This document shows positions 32,561-46,080 of a stretch of 64,000 bases of DNA, piece after piece. Source of the DNA: Cycas panzhihuaensis (Eukaryota > Cycadophyta); NCBI GenBank assembly GCA_023213395.1, contig CM041465.1, forward strand, positions 153,705,741 through 153,769,740. The letters are read 5' to 3'. The position numbers and the translations under genes are program-made. Within the stretch, counting starts at the first letter, position 1. Each line of letters opens with the position of its first letter. The notes under the pieces were generated by a model. It was not told the origin of the DNA, did no database searches, and worked only from the letters and a program-made list of their open reading frames with translations.

Positions 32561-33558
32561 TTATTGGCTTCCATCACTTAACTCATGAGGGTAAAGTTAA
32601 CTTAACTTGAATGAGTAGATCTCCTTTTAAAGTCACTATATAATATATTATATAAGTCATGGCCTCTTCATACCCATTATAGAAATCTTTGAGATTAAGT
32701 AGAGGTTCCTTCATTAATTGCCATTGAGTCTAGTCTAAGTGGCATATATGTAGACCTTAGAGATGAGTCAAAGTTAATTATAATAGTTTTTCCTTTATCT
32801 TGGACAAAATCTAGTTGATAGAAGTCATCTTCTTTGAATATAACATTCCTGTTAACAATGACCTTCCTTTTCTTTGAATCATATACCTTATAAGATTTTG
32901 ACACATTAATATATCTAATAAATATGCACTTTTTACTTTTGTCATCAAGTTTAGCCCTTTTCTATTCTAGAATGTGGGTAAAGGTAAGACATATAAATAC
33001 TCTCAAGTGATGAATGCTAGGTTTGTGACCTGTGCATGCTTCTTCTGATGTCATCCACTAAGGGATTTGGTGGTACACTTATTTAAGAGATATATTATCG
33101 TATGGATAGTTTCTATCCAAAATTCATGTTTCAATTTCTTATCCTTAAACATGTACCTAGATATTTCAACTATAGTGCAGTTTTTATATTCAACTATCCC
33201 ATTCTATTATGGTGTGTAGGGATTTGTATATTATCTTCTAATGATATAGTAGGTATAATCGACATTAAAATCATTGGAAGTATACTCTCCCATATTATCC
33301 AACCTCAAGGAAAGTATTTTATGGCTGCTTTGACTCTCTATAAAGGTTTTGAAGTCCATAAAGTATTAAAATACATTTAACTTAAAATTTAACAAATAGA
33401 TTTTTGTCTTCCTTATATAATTATCAATAAAAGTGAGAAAATATTTTATACCTAATAGAGATTAGACATCCATTAGACCATAAAGATCTATATAAATTAG
33501 TTGAAGTGGTCTCTTAGCTCTATAGTTTCCATCTAGAAAGCTTTCTCTATGTTGTTTG
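32561..33558 (-). pseudogene. pol: Integrase C-terminal part and linker of C
   Basis: Minus strand: SKSYKVYDSKKRKVIVNRNV (32904 downwards) matches the Copia-1 segment near 4910-4980, followed by a linker. 32905-33553 reads as antisense of the integrase core in order. The segment ends at 33553-33558, within the QHRES motif near the zinc domain, where D is inserted. Confidence 0.82.
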
Positions 33559-34206
33559 TGTTGAGAAGTTAGGGTCCCAATAACCTAAAATTGCCACCAA
33601 GATCTAAACTATTTTGCAACTAGTTACAGGAATCGAAATTGAAATCTAACACGCAAGTTTTTAAACTAGAGATAATATAATAAAATGAATAATAAATCTA
33701 AGCATTATATATACACCAAATATAACATGGTAAAACCCTAGGGAAACATCCACACATGAAAGGTATCGATCTTTATTATCAAAGAATGGAGAAATATATA
33801 CAATATGTAGTAGAATGCTCATAGCAAAAACAACTAGCCACCCAACTCCTCACATTACATCCAATACATCGAACACCATCAACATAATGAAAGAACACCC
33901 TAAATTAGGGTGTATGAGAGAGCCATACAAGGCACAAATCTTGACCATAGAATGTAGTATATTTCTAGCGAACAACCATGATTTTCTCTACAATTTAGTA
34001 TGCTTTTCAGTGCTCACTTTTTGGGTCGGGGGCTATCACCTCCAAACCCCCTCTTTACAGGGCACATTCCAACACCCCCGCATCCCCCTGGATATGGGAG
34101 GCTCTCGCACCCCTTGGAACCCCCCACAGAAGTTTAGCAAGGAAAATCACGCTGCCAACTTATCAAAATTTTAGCCTCCAAAACATTATTGTCATATTAT
34201 CTAACA
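33559..34206 (-). repeat. 3' LTR of D
   Basis: Minus-strand start TGTTAGATAATATGAC, end CTTCTCAACA. It contains a C-rich stretch antisense at 34020-34135. It pairs with 38243-38900. Confidence 0.93.
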
Positions 34207-34790
34207 ATCTCTATCTTGACAAAAATTTATCTGATACCTTTTCTGGACTATTCATCACCTTTTCTTCAGCTAAGAGAAGTCAAATACCATTTGAACTTCT
34301 CTAATAGTACTCGTTTTGTGAACATATCAGCATAATTCTATTTTGTATTAACCTTCTCAAGTGCTACTCATATATTTCCACAACCTATCTAACAAAATAG
34401 TACTTAAGAGCAATATGATTTGTTCTACTATGATAAGCTAGATTCTTTATTAAGTAAATAGCACTTTGACTGTCATAAAATACCTTTACCTTTTCATATT
34501 TCCTTCCAAACTCAACCAATAGACCCTTTACCTAGATTACTTCTTTACAAGCATGTGTTGTAATAATATACTTAGCTTCTATAGTCGATAATGTAAGTGT
34601 GCTCTATAATTTTGACATCCAACTAATTAGACCATTTGCAAGAGTGAATATATAACCTGAAGTAGACCTTCTCTTATCTAAATCTCCTGCAAAGTCTAAA
34701 TCAACATATCCATAAACCTGATTACCTGTACCTCCAAAGGTAATGCAATAGTCACTTATGCCTTTCAAATACTAAAGCACCCATTTCATT
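34207..34790 (-). pseudogene. pol: RNase H of D
   Basis: Minus strand, just before the LTR. It reads as the copia RNase H end with a purine-rich 'caagatagagat' tract touching the LTR. Landmarks are weak; the domain is placed by its position after RT and by a YVDLDFAGD-like segment near 34690. Confidence 0.7.
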
Positions 34791-35830
34791 GTTTCCCAAT
34801 GTTCCTTTCTCAAATTTGCCATAAACCTACTAATTACATTGATTGCATGTGAAATATCAGGTCTTGCACATACCATGACATACATTAAACTTCCTATTAC
34901 ACTAGCATAAGGCACACTAGACATATAATCCTTTTCTTCTTCATTTCTAAGACTCATACTCGAAGAAAGCTTGAAATGGGAAGCCAATAGGAGACTCACT
35001 AGTTTCACATTTACCATACCAAACCTGGTTAGCACCTTCTCTATATATTTCTATGGTGATAACCATAGCTTACCAGTTTTCTTGTCTTTATAAATCCCCC
35101 TACCTAAGATTTATTTTTTATCTCTTGGATCCTTCATATCAAAAGTCCTAGTCAATTGAGCCTTTAACTTATTGATTTCTACCATGCTCTTGCTTACAAC
35201 CAGCATGCCATCAACATACAATACCAAGATAATGAATAAGCCATTATCTAAGAATTTAAAATAAACACAATGATCATACTCACTTCTGTTAAAATTTTGG
35301 CTCTTTATAAAGGCATCAAACTTCTTGTACCATTGCTTAGGTGATTGCTTTAGGCCATACAATGATTTCTTCAGCCTGTAAACAAGTCTTTTCCTTCCAT
35401 CTTATACAAACCCTTCTAGTTGATCCATATAGATATCCTCATCTAAATCTCCATATAGAAAAGATATTTTTACATCTAACTACTCCAACTCTAAATCAAG
35501 AGAAGCTACCAATGCTACCAGAACTTGAATTGAAATAAGTTTAACAGTTGGTGAAAAGATCTCATGAAAATCAATACTTACTTTCTGTGCAAAGCCTTTA
35601 ACCACCAGCCTTGCCTTGTATTTGTCAACCTTTCAATCAACATCTACTTTCTTCTTGAAAACCCACTTGCAACCAATAGTCTTCCTACCATGTAGAAGTT
35701 CTACCAAGTCCCAAGAATTAATTTTTTTCAAAGCATCTATCTCTTCCTACATACCCCTCTTCTGCTTCTCACTATAGATATCATCTACTGCTTCCTAATA
35801 ACATGTAGGCTCACCATCATTAGAAACAAA
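34772..35830 (-). pseudogene. pol: Reverse transcriptase of D
   Basis: Minus strand: TIGCKWVFKKKVDVD, KARLVVKGFAQK, LDVKISFLYGDLDEDIYMDQ, LYGLKQSPKQWYKKF, then the catalytic segment LYVDGMLVV, so the second Asp of YVDD is Gly. After a gap, VPYASVIGSLMYVMVCARPD and VISRFMANLRKEHWETMKW close the domain. Two open stretches (35362-35111 and 35035-34772) hold the best-preserved parts. A short break with stops separates them. Confidence 0.92.
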
Positions 35831-37064
35831 AGTAATAGAAATAGAAGGGTTGTACCTATCAGGTGGATAACTGACTCATGTAGATCTTCTAATAGTTGGA
35901 AGAGGAGTGTCCACATACTCCTATAAACCTACTACAGATTCATCTTTAGAAAGATCTTCTTGCTCTTCTATTTCCAAAGATGGTTGGATGTCAAGCTTGA
36001 CTTGTTGATGTTCAACTTTTTACTCCTATTTCATTTTAACTTCTACACTGTCTGATTTTATAAAGGGAGATTTACCAAATATAACATCCATGTTAATAGT
36101 GATTTTATGGGTAGTAGGATCCCACAACTGGTATCCCTTTATACCATCTCTATCACCATAACCAACAAAGATACATCTCTTCGTTTTTAGGTCTAACTTT
36201 GAATGTTAACTTTTATTAGTCAAAGCATAAGCATCATAACCAAAAACTTCCAAATTTCAATAGTCACATGAATGTCCAGTCCATACCTTTTAGGAATCTT
36301 ATAATCTATTGTAAGTGATGGTGACCTGTTTATCAAATATCAAGTTGTTTGAACAGCTTTTGCCCATAAGCCCTGCTCTACTTCCGCATTACTTACCATG
36401 CTTTCTACTCTTTCCAAGAGTGTCCTATTCATGCACTCAACTATACCATTCTGCTGCAGAGTATAGCTAGTGGTCTTATGTCTTTCAATCCCAACTTCTC
36501 TATAATAGTTCTCAAACTCTAGAACTCACCTCCATTATCAGTTGTTAAATATTTGATTGACTTGCCAGTGATCTTGTCAACTAGAGCCTTAAACTGCTTA
36601 AATACACTGAAAACTTTAGATTTTCTTTTCAAAAAATAGACCCATACCTTTCTAGAGTAATCATCTATAAATATGATAAATTACAATGATCATCCATAAG
36701 ATATTGTAGGGGTTAGTCCCTACACATCTGAATGTACATAATCTAGAACACCTTTACTAGTGTGACTCCCAATTTTGAACTTGGGTCTATACTACTTTTT
36801 AAAAATACAATGTTTGTAAAATGCCAACTTTGAAACTTGTAAGTTAGGAAGCAACTTACGGTTCATTAGCACCTTAAGTCATATCCCACTCATGTGCCTA
36901 AGTCTCTGATGGCATAACAAAGTTGGATCTTATACAATCCTTGATGATGTAGCTGCATGGCTGACATTTGTACTTCTGACTAAAATGTAAAGGTTTCCTT
37001 TTTTTAAAGCTTTCATAACAACCAAGGTATCCTTTGACACTTTTAAGACTCCTTCATGACCTCT
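35831..37064 (-). pseudogene. pol: Integrase and linker of D
   Basis: Minus strand. A linker at 35831-36080 is Pro/Ser/Glu-rich. The integrase has a LTTDNGGEF segment (second Asp intact) near 36530 and copia C-terminal remnants such as YGDRDGIKGYQLWDP near 36130. Stops are frequent. The HHCC part lies near 36860-36920. Confidence 0.8.
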
Positions 37065-37382
37065 TTACTTATAACTACCAGAACCTAGTTCACCCAAGGA
37101 AATCAGATTCTTTTTCAGATAAGGCACATGTCTAACTTCAGTTAATATTCTTACTATACCATCAAACATTTTAATTCTGTTGCTACCAATGTCCATTGTC
37201 TTATAAGAAACTTCATTTCCCATAAGCACATCACCACCATCAAGAGGTTGGTATGATGAGAACCAATTCTTGTGTGGACACATGCGGTGTGAAGCACCCA
37301 AATCTAATAACCAATCATGGTGATAATGGGAAACATTACAGGTAACCAAGACATCATCATCTATACCTTGATTTGACTTCAC
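37065..37382 (-). pseudogene. pol: Protease of D
   Basis: It is open on the minus strand for 105 residues. The active site reads WLLDLGASHRMCP where copia proteases have DSGAS. The rest of the fold follows: FSSYQPLDGGDVLMGNE, then VRHVPYLKKNLISLGEL. The Ser to Leu change in the catalytic triplet would weaken it. Confidence 0.9.
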
Positions 37383-38170
37383 CCGATTAGCCTCCTTGGT
37401 AAGATCTTCCTTTTCTGGAACTCCTTCCTTTTGTAGAAATCCTTCTTGAGGTGACCTGTCTTATTACGGTGCCAACATCTAAGCTTACTCTTCTTTCCTT
37501 TTGACTTTGACCTTGATGTATCCCTGGAGCTTTCTACTCTCTCAATTATTCTACCCCTTACTATCATAACTTTTAGTATGGAGGTTTTAAGACTAGACTT
37601 CCTCCTTACTTTTTCCATCAATAAAGCACTCACAACAGAATAATAGTCTAATTCATTTATAGTGCTAAAACTAATTGAGATGACAATATTATCCTAGGAT
37701 TCTCGCAATGAACATAACAAGGTAACAACCTTGTCCTCATCCTTAATTGTGATATCAATACTAGCCAACTGACAAATAAGAGTATTGAAAACATTTAAAT
37801 AGTTATCAATTTATGTACCTTCCTTCATTTGTAATGAGTACAATTACCTCTTCAAGTAGATTTGATTTGTCACTGATTTAGTCATATACAAGCCTTCCAA
37901 CTGGGTCCATAATCTTACTGCTGTCTACTTTTTTGCGATGTTAAATAAAACTTTATCTTCCAATTACAATTGTATTATGATAAGAGCCCTTTTGTCTAGA
38001 TCATCCCATTCATCATCACCCATTCCTACAGGTTTCTTTGATTTGCCTATAACAGCTCTGTACAAAGCTTGTTGTACTAGAACATCATACGCTTTTAACT
38101 TCTAAAACTTGAAGTTGTTCTTGCTATTGAATTTGTCTATCTCAAACTTTGCATTCGCCTGTTTTGCCAT
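37383..38170 (-). pseudogene. gag: gag of D
   Basis: Minus strand from the ATG at 38170. Landmarks are FEIDKFNSKNNF, WDDLDKRALIIIQL, an LEGLYMTKSVTNQIYLKR segment and VSALLMEKVRR. A knuckle reads CWHRNKTGHLKKDF, with two of the three Cys lost. The N-terminal part has stops, while 37633-37379 is open. The start follows the primer site by about 55 bp, so the leader is short. Confidence 0.88.
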
Positions 38171-38227
38171 TTGGTGTAGAAAAAACTGACAAGAAAACCT
38201 TCATAAACTCGTTATAAAAGTAAAAGT

Positions 38228-38240
38228 GGCTTTGATACCA
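38228..38240 (-). promoter_or_regulatory. Primer-binding site of D
   Basis: Minus-strand TGGTATCAAAGCC lies 2 bp from the LTR end. It resembles the initiator-Met tRNA complement, with one difference in the first 12 bases. Confidence 0.85.
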
Positions 38241-38242
38241 CT

Positions 38243-38900
38243 TATTGAGAAGACAAGATCCCAATAACCTAAAACTGCCACCAAGATTTAAACTAGTTTA
38301 CAACTAGTTACAAGAATTGAAATTGAAATTTAACACACAATTCTTGAACTAGAGATAATATAATAAAATGAATAAGAAAGTTAAGCATCACATATACACC
38401 TGATATAACGTGATAAAACCCTAACTGTGTGCTAAGAAAACATCGACATAGGAAAGGTATCGATCTTTATTTTCAAAGAATAGAGAAATGTACACAATCT
38501 GTAGTAGAGTGCTCATAGCAATAATAACCAACTGTCTAACTCCTCACAATACGTCCAATACATGGAACACCTTCAACATAATGAAAAAACACCTTAAATC
38601 GGGCTATATGAGAGATTCATATAAGACACAAATCTCGACAATAGAATCTAAGGTATTTTTAACAAACAACCATGATTCTCTTTACAATTTAGTATGCTTT
38701 TTAGTGATAGCTTCTTAGGTTGGGGGTTATCACCCCTGAACCTCCTCTTTGCGGGGGGTTATTTCAATACCCTCGTATGCCCCTGGCCAATCCCCCCCTC
38801 CCCCCCACTTGGAACCTCCCGCAGAAGTTTGGGGGTGAAATCGCACTGCCAACCTATCAAAATTTTAGCCTATAATACATTATTGTCACATTATCTAACA
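38243..38900 (-). repeat. 5' LTR of D
   Basis: Minus-strand start TGTTAGATAATGTGAC, end CTTCTCAATA. It is the counterpart of 33559-34206, with an extra run of C residues antisense near 38790-38810. Confidence 0.93.
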
Positions 38901-40175
38901 GTTTTCTTAGGAGGCCTTCATATATCTCCTTGTTAGTTTCAATTTAGGGTAGATCTTCAACCATATTCATCTTTTTCATTAGGGCTAAGCTTCTATAGTT
39001 TAAGTGGCCAAACCTTTTATTCCACATATCACTATCTATCTTAATTGATGTCTTTAATACATAATTATCTGAAGGGGTTATGACTAACTTGAAGAGTCCA
39101 TTGCTAGTCATCTTTTCTTTAGTAATAATAGTTTTATTTTTCCTTTTTTCTGTGATTGTACATTTATCATTATCAAACATAACCTTATAGTCCTATTCCA
39201 TCATTTATCCCACAAATAGAAGGATTTTCTTAAGAGCTAGAACATGTAGGACATCATCAAGGTATCTAGTTTCTCCTAACTTTGTGATGATGACTTTACC
39301 TCTTCCTTTATATTCATGAGATGTGTCATCACTAAACATGATTATGGCTTTCTTAAACCTCTTAATGGTATATAATATCTCTTCATTATGTGTCATGTGT
39401 GTGGAGCATCCATAGTTTATGTACCAACAAGTTCTTTCTCCATAGGCAACAAGGCTTGATAAAAATAGGCAATTCTTTTCTCTATTTTCAATGACTGTAT
39501 TAGTACTTCCTCTTGTTGGAGTGCCATTTTTGGCAAAACATCTATCTTCATTATGGCCAACTTTTGGATAATATGTGCAATGGATAAGATCTCTTCCTCT
39601 TTAACTTAGACTCCTACTTCTCAGGGTTCCTCTATCCATAAAAGGTGTCCTTCCCATATAGGCCTTAATTATCTCTTTGTCTATTACTTAGATAATTTGG
39701 ATTAGGCCTTTAAAAATTACTTTGTCTTTAGTAATTATAATAACATTAACTAACTTGTTGATATCTTTCTTGGCTTTAATATCTATTTTGGCTTGCGTAT
39801 CTTTGATTGGATCCTTGATGCCTTTGATGAGGAGCTTAGTATATAGGATGTTGATCTTGGTGCACATCTTGTCTTAGATTTCTATCTCTTCCCCTTGGGG
39901 ATCATTTCCTTGTACTTAAGCTTTCAGCTTAGATATCATATTTGATTCTAGCCTTTGTTCCAAAGGCATATTTTAAGGATTTATTAGTGTTCTTCTTTAT
40001 TTAACAACCATCAACATAACATTCAATTATTCTATCTTCAGGGTGCTTAGGTCCTTAGATACCTCTATACTTGTGGCTACCATATCAAGCCTTTTAATTT
40101 CACCAACATATCTAAGTATTCATTCCATAATATTTTGTTTAGTGAGTGTTTCTCTAAGAGATATAATTTAGTTTA
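38901..40175 (-). pseudogene. pol: gag end, protease and pre-integrase of C
   Basis: Minus strand. Pre-integrase: NGLFKLVITPSDNYVLKTSI and RFGHLNYRSLALMKKMNM, where the His of 'WH' is Asn. Protease: WYINYGCSTHM near 39420, so the catalytic D-S-G is N-Y-G. The knuckle near 39560 reads C-T-Y-Y-P-K-V-G-H-N-E-D-R-C, so the second Cys is Tyr. The gag C-terminal part continues to 40175, where E is inserted. Confidence 0.85.
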
Positions 40176-40500
40176 TGTTGGGATAATGCCTAATATGTTA
40201 AAGAGTGTGCAACCATGCTCGGGCCTCCAAATGACACCTCGGGCCACCTATAGCTGCCATGTAGCCACTTGAGCTAATTAAGGTATGTTAATTTAATATT
40301 TCATTTATTATTTTATTTATTTTTTAAATTTGGACTAATGTTGGGTTGAGGTGTTCTACCGCCTCCCCAAAATCTATAAATTGAAGGGGAGTATCTCCTT
40401 GGTGTTTTTTAACACTACCTTTTAATTTATAAAGATTATTTCCTCTTCAAAATGGATTGATGAGCTTATGATCCTCTTGCTCTACTCCTTAGTTCTAATA
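40176..40500 (+). repeat. 5' LTR of E
   Basis: It starts TGTTGGGATAATGCC and ends TTCTAATA before the primer site. It is the same length as 48743-49067. TATAAAT sits at 40375-40381. Confidence 0.95.
40375..40381 (+). promoter_or_regulatory. TATA-like box in the E 5' LTR
   Basis: TATAAAT, 200 bp into the LTR, with the same element at 48942-48948 in the 3' LTR. Confidence 0.55.
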
Positions 40501-40502
40501 TT

Positions 40503-40514
40503 TACTATCAGAGC
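40503..40514 (+). promoter_or_regulatory. Primer-binding site of E
   Basis: TACTATCAGAGC lies 2 bp from the LTR end; it matches the initiator-Met tRNA complement TGGTATCAGAGC at ten of twelve bases. Confidence 0.85.
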
Positions 40515-41744
40515 TCTTGGTTATGCATGGTATTTCAAGTTTTTCCTCTGTGTCACTTTACCGGGTTCTTTATGAGTTTATATAAATATTTTTTTTGATA
40601 TTTCTCCATTATAAATTATGAGTCATAAGATTGTATCTTTAGCTTACCTTGTTTCTGTAACTTTATTTGGCCTTTTGTGCCTCAACCAGAGAATATTGAT
40701 AGAGATTTAATTAAAGCAAAGTTATTTTTTGTGCCATTCCTTCTGACTAACACCTATCCTTGTAAACTACCTTCATGCTAGCTATTTTTGTAGTATACTT
40801 ACCCCTCCTCTTATTAGCTCTTTATTTGCTTGCCTTGAGCAATCAAATCAAATCTAAACAAAGAAATTCCTTACACGTATATGATAAAATATTTACACGA
40901 CCCTTTTTTTCTACACACTCCATTTGTCACCCTAGATACATTGCATCTATGTCCAATAAAGGAACCTTTAGTATTTTACATACATGTATATCTATTTATT
41001 CCTGGATGATAGTGACATTTTCGAGGTACCATCCTTGTGACTCAAGCGATCAAACCATGTCATAGCACCTGTCTTCCTAATTATATCTCCATCTGTGTAT
41101 CCTCCTTATACATCACATATCTATATTGTATGCTTGGCAACCACAGTGGGAGTCGAACTCACAACCCTATATGCTGTGTCCTCCCTATACACTATGTCTC
41201 CCTTCACAATCTAGGTAGTGTTTGTGGATAACACCTTGTTGGTCTTACCTCTGCGTTGATCTTCACTGACTCATATTCTCAAACACGTAGAGTACATTCT
41301 TTTTGTTTGTGCCCATGTTCACCTTACATTATATTGTATGCACGTCATCTACATTGATATGCATTGGGGTTATGCCATTGAAGATACCATTTTGTCTCTG
41401 TTCTCTATACATATCTTTATAATATAATTTCTATTTTGTTTTATTTCACTACTGCTAAGTCAACTAGATGGAAAGGGCTTAAGTTTAAGTGGATAGAGAC
41501 TCCAAAATTTCCAACCAGTGGATTGAAAAATAATAATATATTATTACCTCCATGAATATAGAGTCTAAGAATAAGATCTCCCTATGATTCTCTAAAATAA
41601 TCCATGACATTGCTCCTAAAATATCCCTTTTGAGATGTATTTAATGAGATTTATTTATTTTTTATTTAGCTTTTTACGGTTTTCAGTTCTGAGAAGATCT
41701 TGTGCTTTCAATTGACTAGTGCTCTTTCATCGATCAATAAAACT

Positions 41745-41746
<2 letters not shown>
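40515..41746 (+). other. Unassigned segment between primer site and microsatellite in E
   Basis: There is no similarity to the other leaders and no recognised protein. Near 41140-41165 the minus strand carries AGTTCGACTCC, close to a Pol III B-box; a short tRNA-derived repeat is possible. In F the same slot holds the E1-like fragment. Confidence 0.4.
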
Positions 41747-42463
<717 letters not shown>

Positions 42464-44595
42464 CTACTTATTCTATCTAATTTTGAGTCTACTTTTCAAT
42501 GGCATAGATGGCTTACAGTTTCATTCATCGGTCATTAAGATATCATCTTTAGAGTGAAAGGGTCTCTTTTAAAAATTATAAACTTACATGCGTCACTTAA
42601 AATTTGATTATTTTTTTAATTTAATTTTTCTTTTCTAAGTTTAGGTCTAATTAAATAATATTTACTAAATTTTAAATTCTAGGCATTTAAATTGGCCTTA
42701 GCCCCCTATTAAGTCCAGCCCTAGTCATGTTTTTAGCCGATGTAACTTTGTTTAGATGTAGATTTCAAATTTCTATAAGTTATTTTTAATAATTTTGGAT
42801 TTAAAATAAATTAGTTATATTTTATAAAATCTTGAGTCGTAGCCCCCTTAGGCTCTTAGCCATTGGCTCTATTGAGTCCCACGTGACCTTAATCTTATTC
42901 GTTAAGGGGCTTAAGACCTTTGTTTCTTGTTTCAATTCCAAAAAGAGGTTTCTATATGTTTTTTACTATAACTTTGGTTTTATAGCTTTATTTTTCAAAC
43001 CATAAGAATCGTCAGAAAGGATTTTCAGAAGTCTACATATTAAAACTAGTTTCATGTCATTTTTAGACTGTTTTATAGGTGTTTAAAGTTCTTTAAGTCA
43101 AGGCTCCATTCCAATCCTAATCAAACATGTTTTATAATATTTTGAGAAAATTTTTCATCTTAATTGAATATATTTAAGTCTTATTTATATACTAATTAGT
43201 TATTAATGATAGTTATTGGATTTTATAAGCTTACAAAGTGATTTTTAACCCTTTAGCTTCAACTTTGATGCCTTAAGGATTAAGAGGCCTACTCAGACCA
43301 ATACGACAAATTGGTACTTCTTACCTTGACTATTCTCTTTATTTAACACTTTCATCTAAATTCAAAATATTTCTTGAATATATTTGATCATTTAAGGTAG
43401 TAAATCTTCTTGAAAATTTTAAGATTATTCCTAGTTTGCTTATAAACTTACAAAGGAGCTTCTCCTTATTTCATTCACATTATTATAAAGAATATTTACA
43501 ACAATCTTCATACATCTTAAAGTTTATTGGTTCATTAGTCAAAGAAGTTTTATTATTTATCTTAAAGTCATATTTTAAAGCTTGAAAAGTATGTTACAAA
43601 TCCTTAGTTACAAGTTCTTTTTTTGTTCATTTTATGATTTTAAGGTTCACTTAACATTCTTGATTTAAGGGCATTCAAATATTGAAAGCTTTATTGATTC
43701 ATTACATCACTTAGAGAAGGAGCATATAGTTTCTTGTGTACTCAATTTTCAAGGAGCATTTTCAATTTGGAATACATTGGCTTATATATTGACATTCATT
43801 TTAAATTATTAAGAAGGAATATCTTAATTATTTACTTCATTTTGCATAGTGAATTGATATAAAAGTATCATTTTTCATTTTTCATTTGAAACATTTAGTC
43901 TTGGTTAAAGTTTCTCTCATTGTATTTCCTGTTTTAAAAAGAAATATTTGATTGTCTAAGAAATACCACATTTAATATTTAAATATTTTCTCACATTAAC
44001 AACATAATCACCTGAATCAACCACTCTTTTTCCAGACTTATAAGGGGAACGATTAGGACCCCTAAAGTTACCACCACGCACATGCCTTTGGCCTATTCAT
44101 ATTGGATGATGAATGTCAGTAGCTATTAGGTGTATTAGGTGGTAGTATAAGGTGTAGAACCTATTTATTTTTAGAGTTTAGAGATCAAGGCTAGACCTAT
44201 AGAGGGTGAGTGCCTTAGTTAGTAAAATTTTTATTGCTAAATCTGTTACTAGGCATAAGACTAGTATAGGTGGATACATAAATTACATGGGTCTTAGCAC
44301 CTTCTTAGCAACCTATATACTGAGGTATATTGAGCTTAAAGCTCATATACCAGTATATTGGATGCCTAGTTTGTCACTTATGGGTAGGCGCCACTAGATA
44401 GGATAGCAACTGAAGGCTTCCCTTGAAGACACTTGGACTTAGAGTCTAGAAAGCTTTGTAGGGACTAAGACACTTGATAAACATTTTGAAAACTTTAAAA
44501 CTTTATTTTTTGGATTGATTTTTTAAACTTTAATTGGACATTATATTGTTAAGGGTATTCTTATTAAAAGACTTATCAAACCTAGTTGATACATA
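42464..44595 (+). other. Long non-coding leader of E
   Basis: It matches the Copia-1 leader and, antisense, those of C and F in stretches (for example 'cacgtgacctt' near 42880 in common with F). No protein is recognised. Confidence 0.7.
44032..44468 (+). other. Conserved pre-gag leader block, E copy
   Basis: It aligns end to end with Copia-1 1970-2406; phrases such as 'gaccaaggctagacctaga' or variants and 'gtaggcgccactaga' are shared. Gag starts about 130 bp downstream, as in Copia-1. Confidence 0.75.
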
Positions 44596-45640
44596 ATGGT
44601 ATCTAATTTTAGTAATATGATTATCCCTAAATTTGATAGTTCTAACTTTCTAAATTAGAGTAAGAGGATGTGACCCATCTTCATAGCTAATGAAATATGA
44701 GATATTGTAAGAACAAGGTACACTGAATTAGGTCAAAACCCAATAGATCTTGAGAATCTAGCCTATAAAGCAAATGCCAAGAAAGATAATGAAGCACTTA
44801 CATTAATATTTTGTGCACTTGAAGACTACATATTTCCAATAGTTAGTGAATTAGTGACTTCCAAAGGGGCTTAAGAAACTTTATAGTTAATCTATCAAGG
44901 GGTTGTCTCATCAAAATTATAGACCCTAAGAAGCAAGTTTGAAAATATTAGGATGATGCCAAATAAATCTATAACTAACTTTATCATGAAAGTGTAAGAT
45001 ATAGTCAATCAAATGAGATCAATTGAGAATACTTTGACGAAACAAAGAATAGTTGAATTAATCCTGAGATATATTAGTATTATTAAATGATTTGAAATGG
45101 TTGCTACTAGCATTGGTGTATCAAAAATCTTAAGTATATTAAAGATAGAGCAACTAAGTACCCTCTTAATAGTAATAGAGGAACAACAAAATACCAATGA
45201 ATCTCCCTAATATACTTTTATTACTAAAGTAAGAATATAGTCTAATTCTCAAGCACGTACCTCTAAGACTAGGGATTAATCTCTAAAATGACAGAACAAG
45301 AACCGTAGACAAGATGTGCATTAAGAAAGGTAACCTAAATATCAAGCTCCACACCAAAGAAGACAAGGAGCTAACCCAAGGAATACTAGCCATGATAGGT
45401 ACCAAAGGCAAGAAAGAAATCATGAGGCAAGTCAATGTCTCATGTTGATAGGTCATATCCTCTTAGTAGGAACTTACGTTTTAGTAGAAGAGATTCATCT
45501 TATTATACCTTTTATAATTTTGTTAACCATACAGAAGATAATTTCTTTACTAAACATGGTCTACTAAATAAAATAAGTGTTAATATTATTGTGGAAGTAA
45601 GGGAAACTAATGACCTTTTTCTATCTAGTTTCATTTCTTA
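44596..45640 (+). pseudogene. gag: gag of E
   Basis: It starts MVSNFSNMIIPKFDSSNF, matching Copia-1. The capsid helices follow with a DNEALTLIFCALEDYIF segment and a VTSKGA segment. The knuckle near 45508-45550 has lost all its Cys (YYTFYNFVNHTEDNFF), keeping only His. Many stops fit Trp or Gln codons. The same gag occurs in C, antisense at 49068-49500. Confidence 0.88.
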
Positions 45641-46080
45641 TGAAGACGAAGATGATAGTTGGTACATTGATTCAGGTTGTTCCACTGACATGATACAGAA
45701 GGAGCATCTATTTAGTACTTTGGATAGAACTAAAAGGGGATCAATTATGTTTGGTGATGACACCTATGAGTTCATTTGGAAGAGGTAACATAGTATTATA
45801 AATAGAATAAGGAAACTTTAGATACCTAGACAATGTACTTTATGTGTCAGCCTTTAAGAAAAACCTTCTATTTATAGGATAGATGATGGACCATGATTAC
45901 AAGGTAATATTTGATAATAGAGAATATACTATTAAAGACAAGAGGAGAAATAAAGTGGTTATAGCTAAAGGGAAAATAAGTAAAAACATACTCTCCAAAC
46001 TAGTCCATACACGTACTGATAATTATGTTTTTAGAACATCAGTAAAGCTTGATAGTAACATGTGGCATAAGAGTTTAGCT
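45641..46080 (+). pseudogene. pol: Protease and pre-integrase of E
   Basis: The active site WYIDSGCSTDM keeps the D-S-G triplet, unlike Copia-1 and C. It is followed by IMFGDDTYEF, then, after stops, VIFDNREYTIKDKRRNK and NILSKLVHTRTDNYVFRTSV. The pre-integrase WHKSLAT stretch ends in a frame change near 46080. Confidence 0.85.

Larger units (their letters stand above)
33559..38900 (-). mobile_element. D, minus-strand copia retrotransposon of a different lineage
   Basis: Full-length but broken, 5.3 kb, with LTRs of 648 and 658 bp, primer site, gag, protease, integrase, RT, RNase H. It differs from the Copia-1/C/E family in coding sequence and has almost no leader. The LTRs are recognisably paired. 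It lies in the integrase of C. Confidence 0.94.
33554..38905. repeat. Target-site duplication around D: GTTTG / GTTTT
   Basis: GTTTG at 33554-33558 and GTTTT at 38901-38905 flank D. Removing D and one copy restores the C integrase motif RKQHRE at the DNA level, as in Copia-1. Confidence 0.82.

Noticed and set aside
33815-34174. 119-residue plus-strand frame
   Set aside because: Lies fully inside the D 3' LTR, and the paired LTR has a broken version.
38488-38936. Plus-strand frames of 76 and 80 residues
   Set aside because: Inside the D 5' LTR; same reason as for the other LTR.
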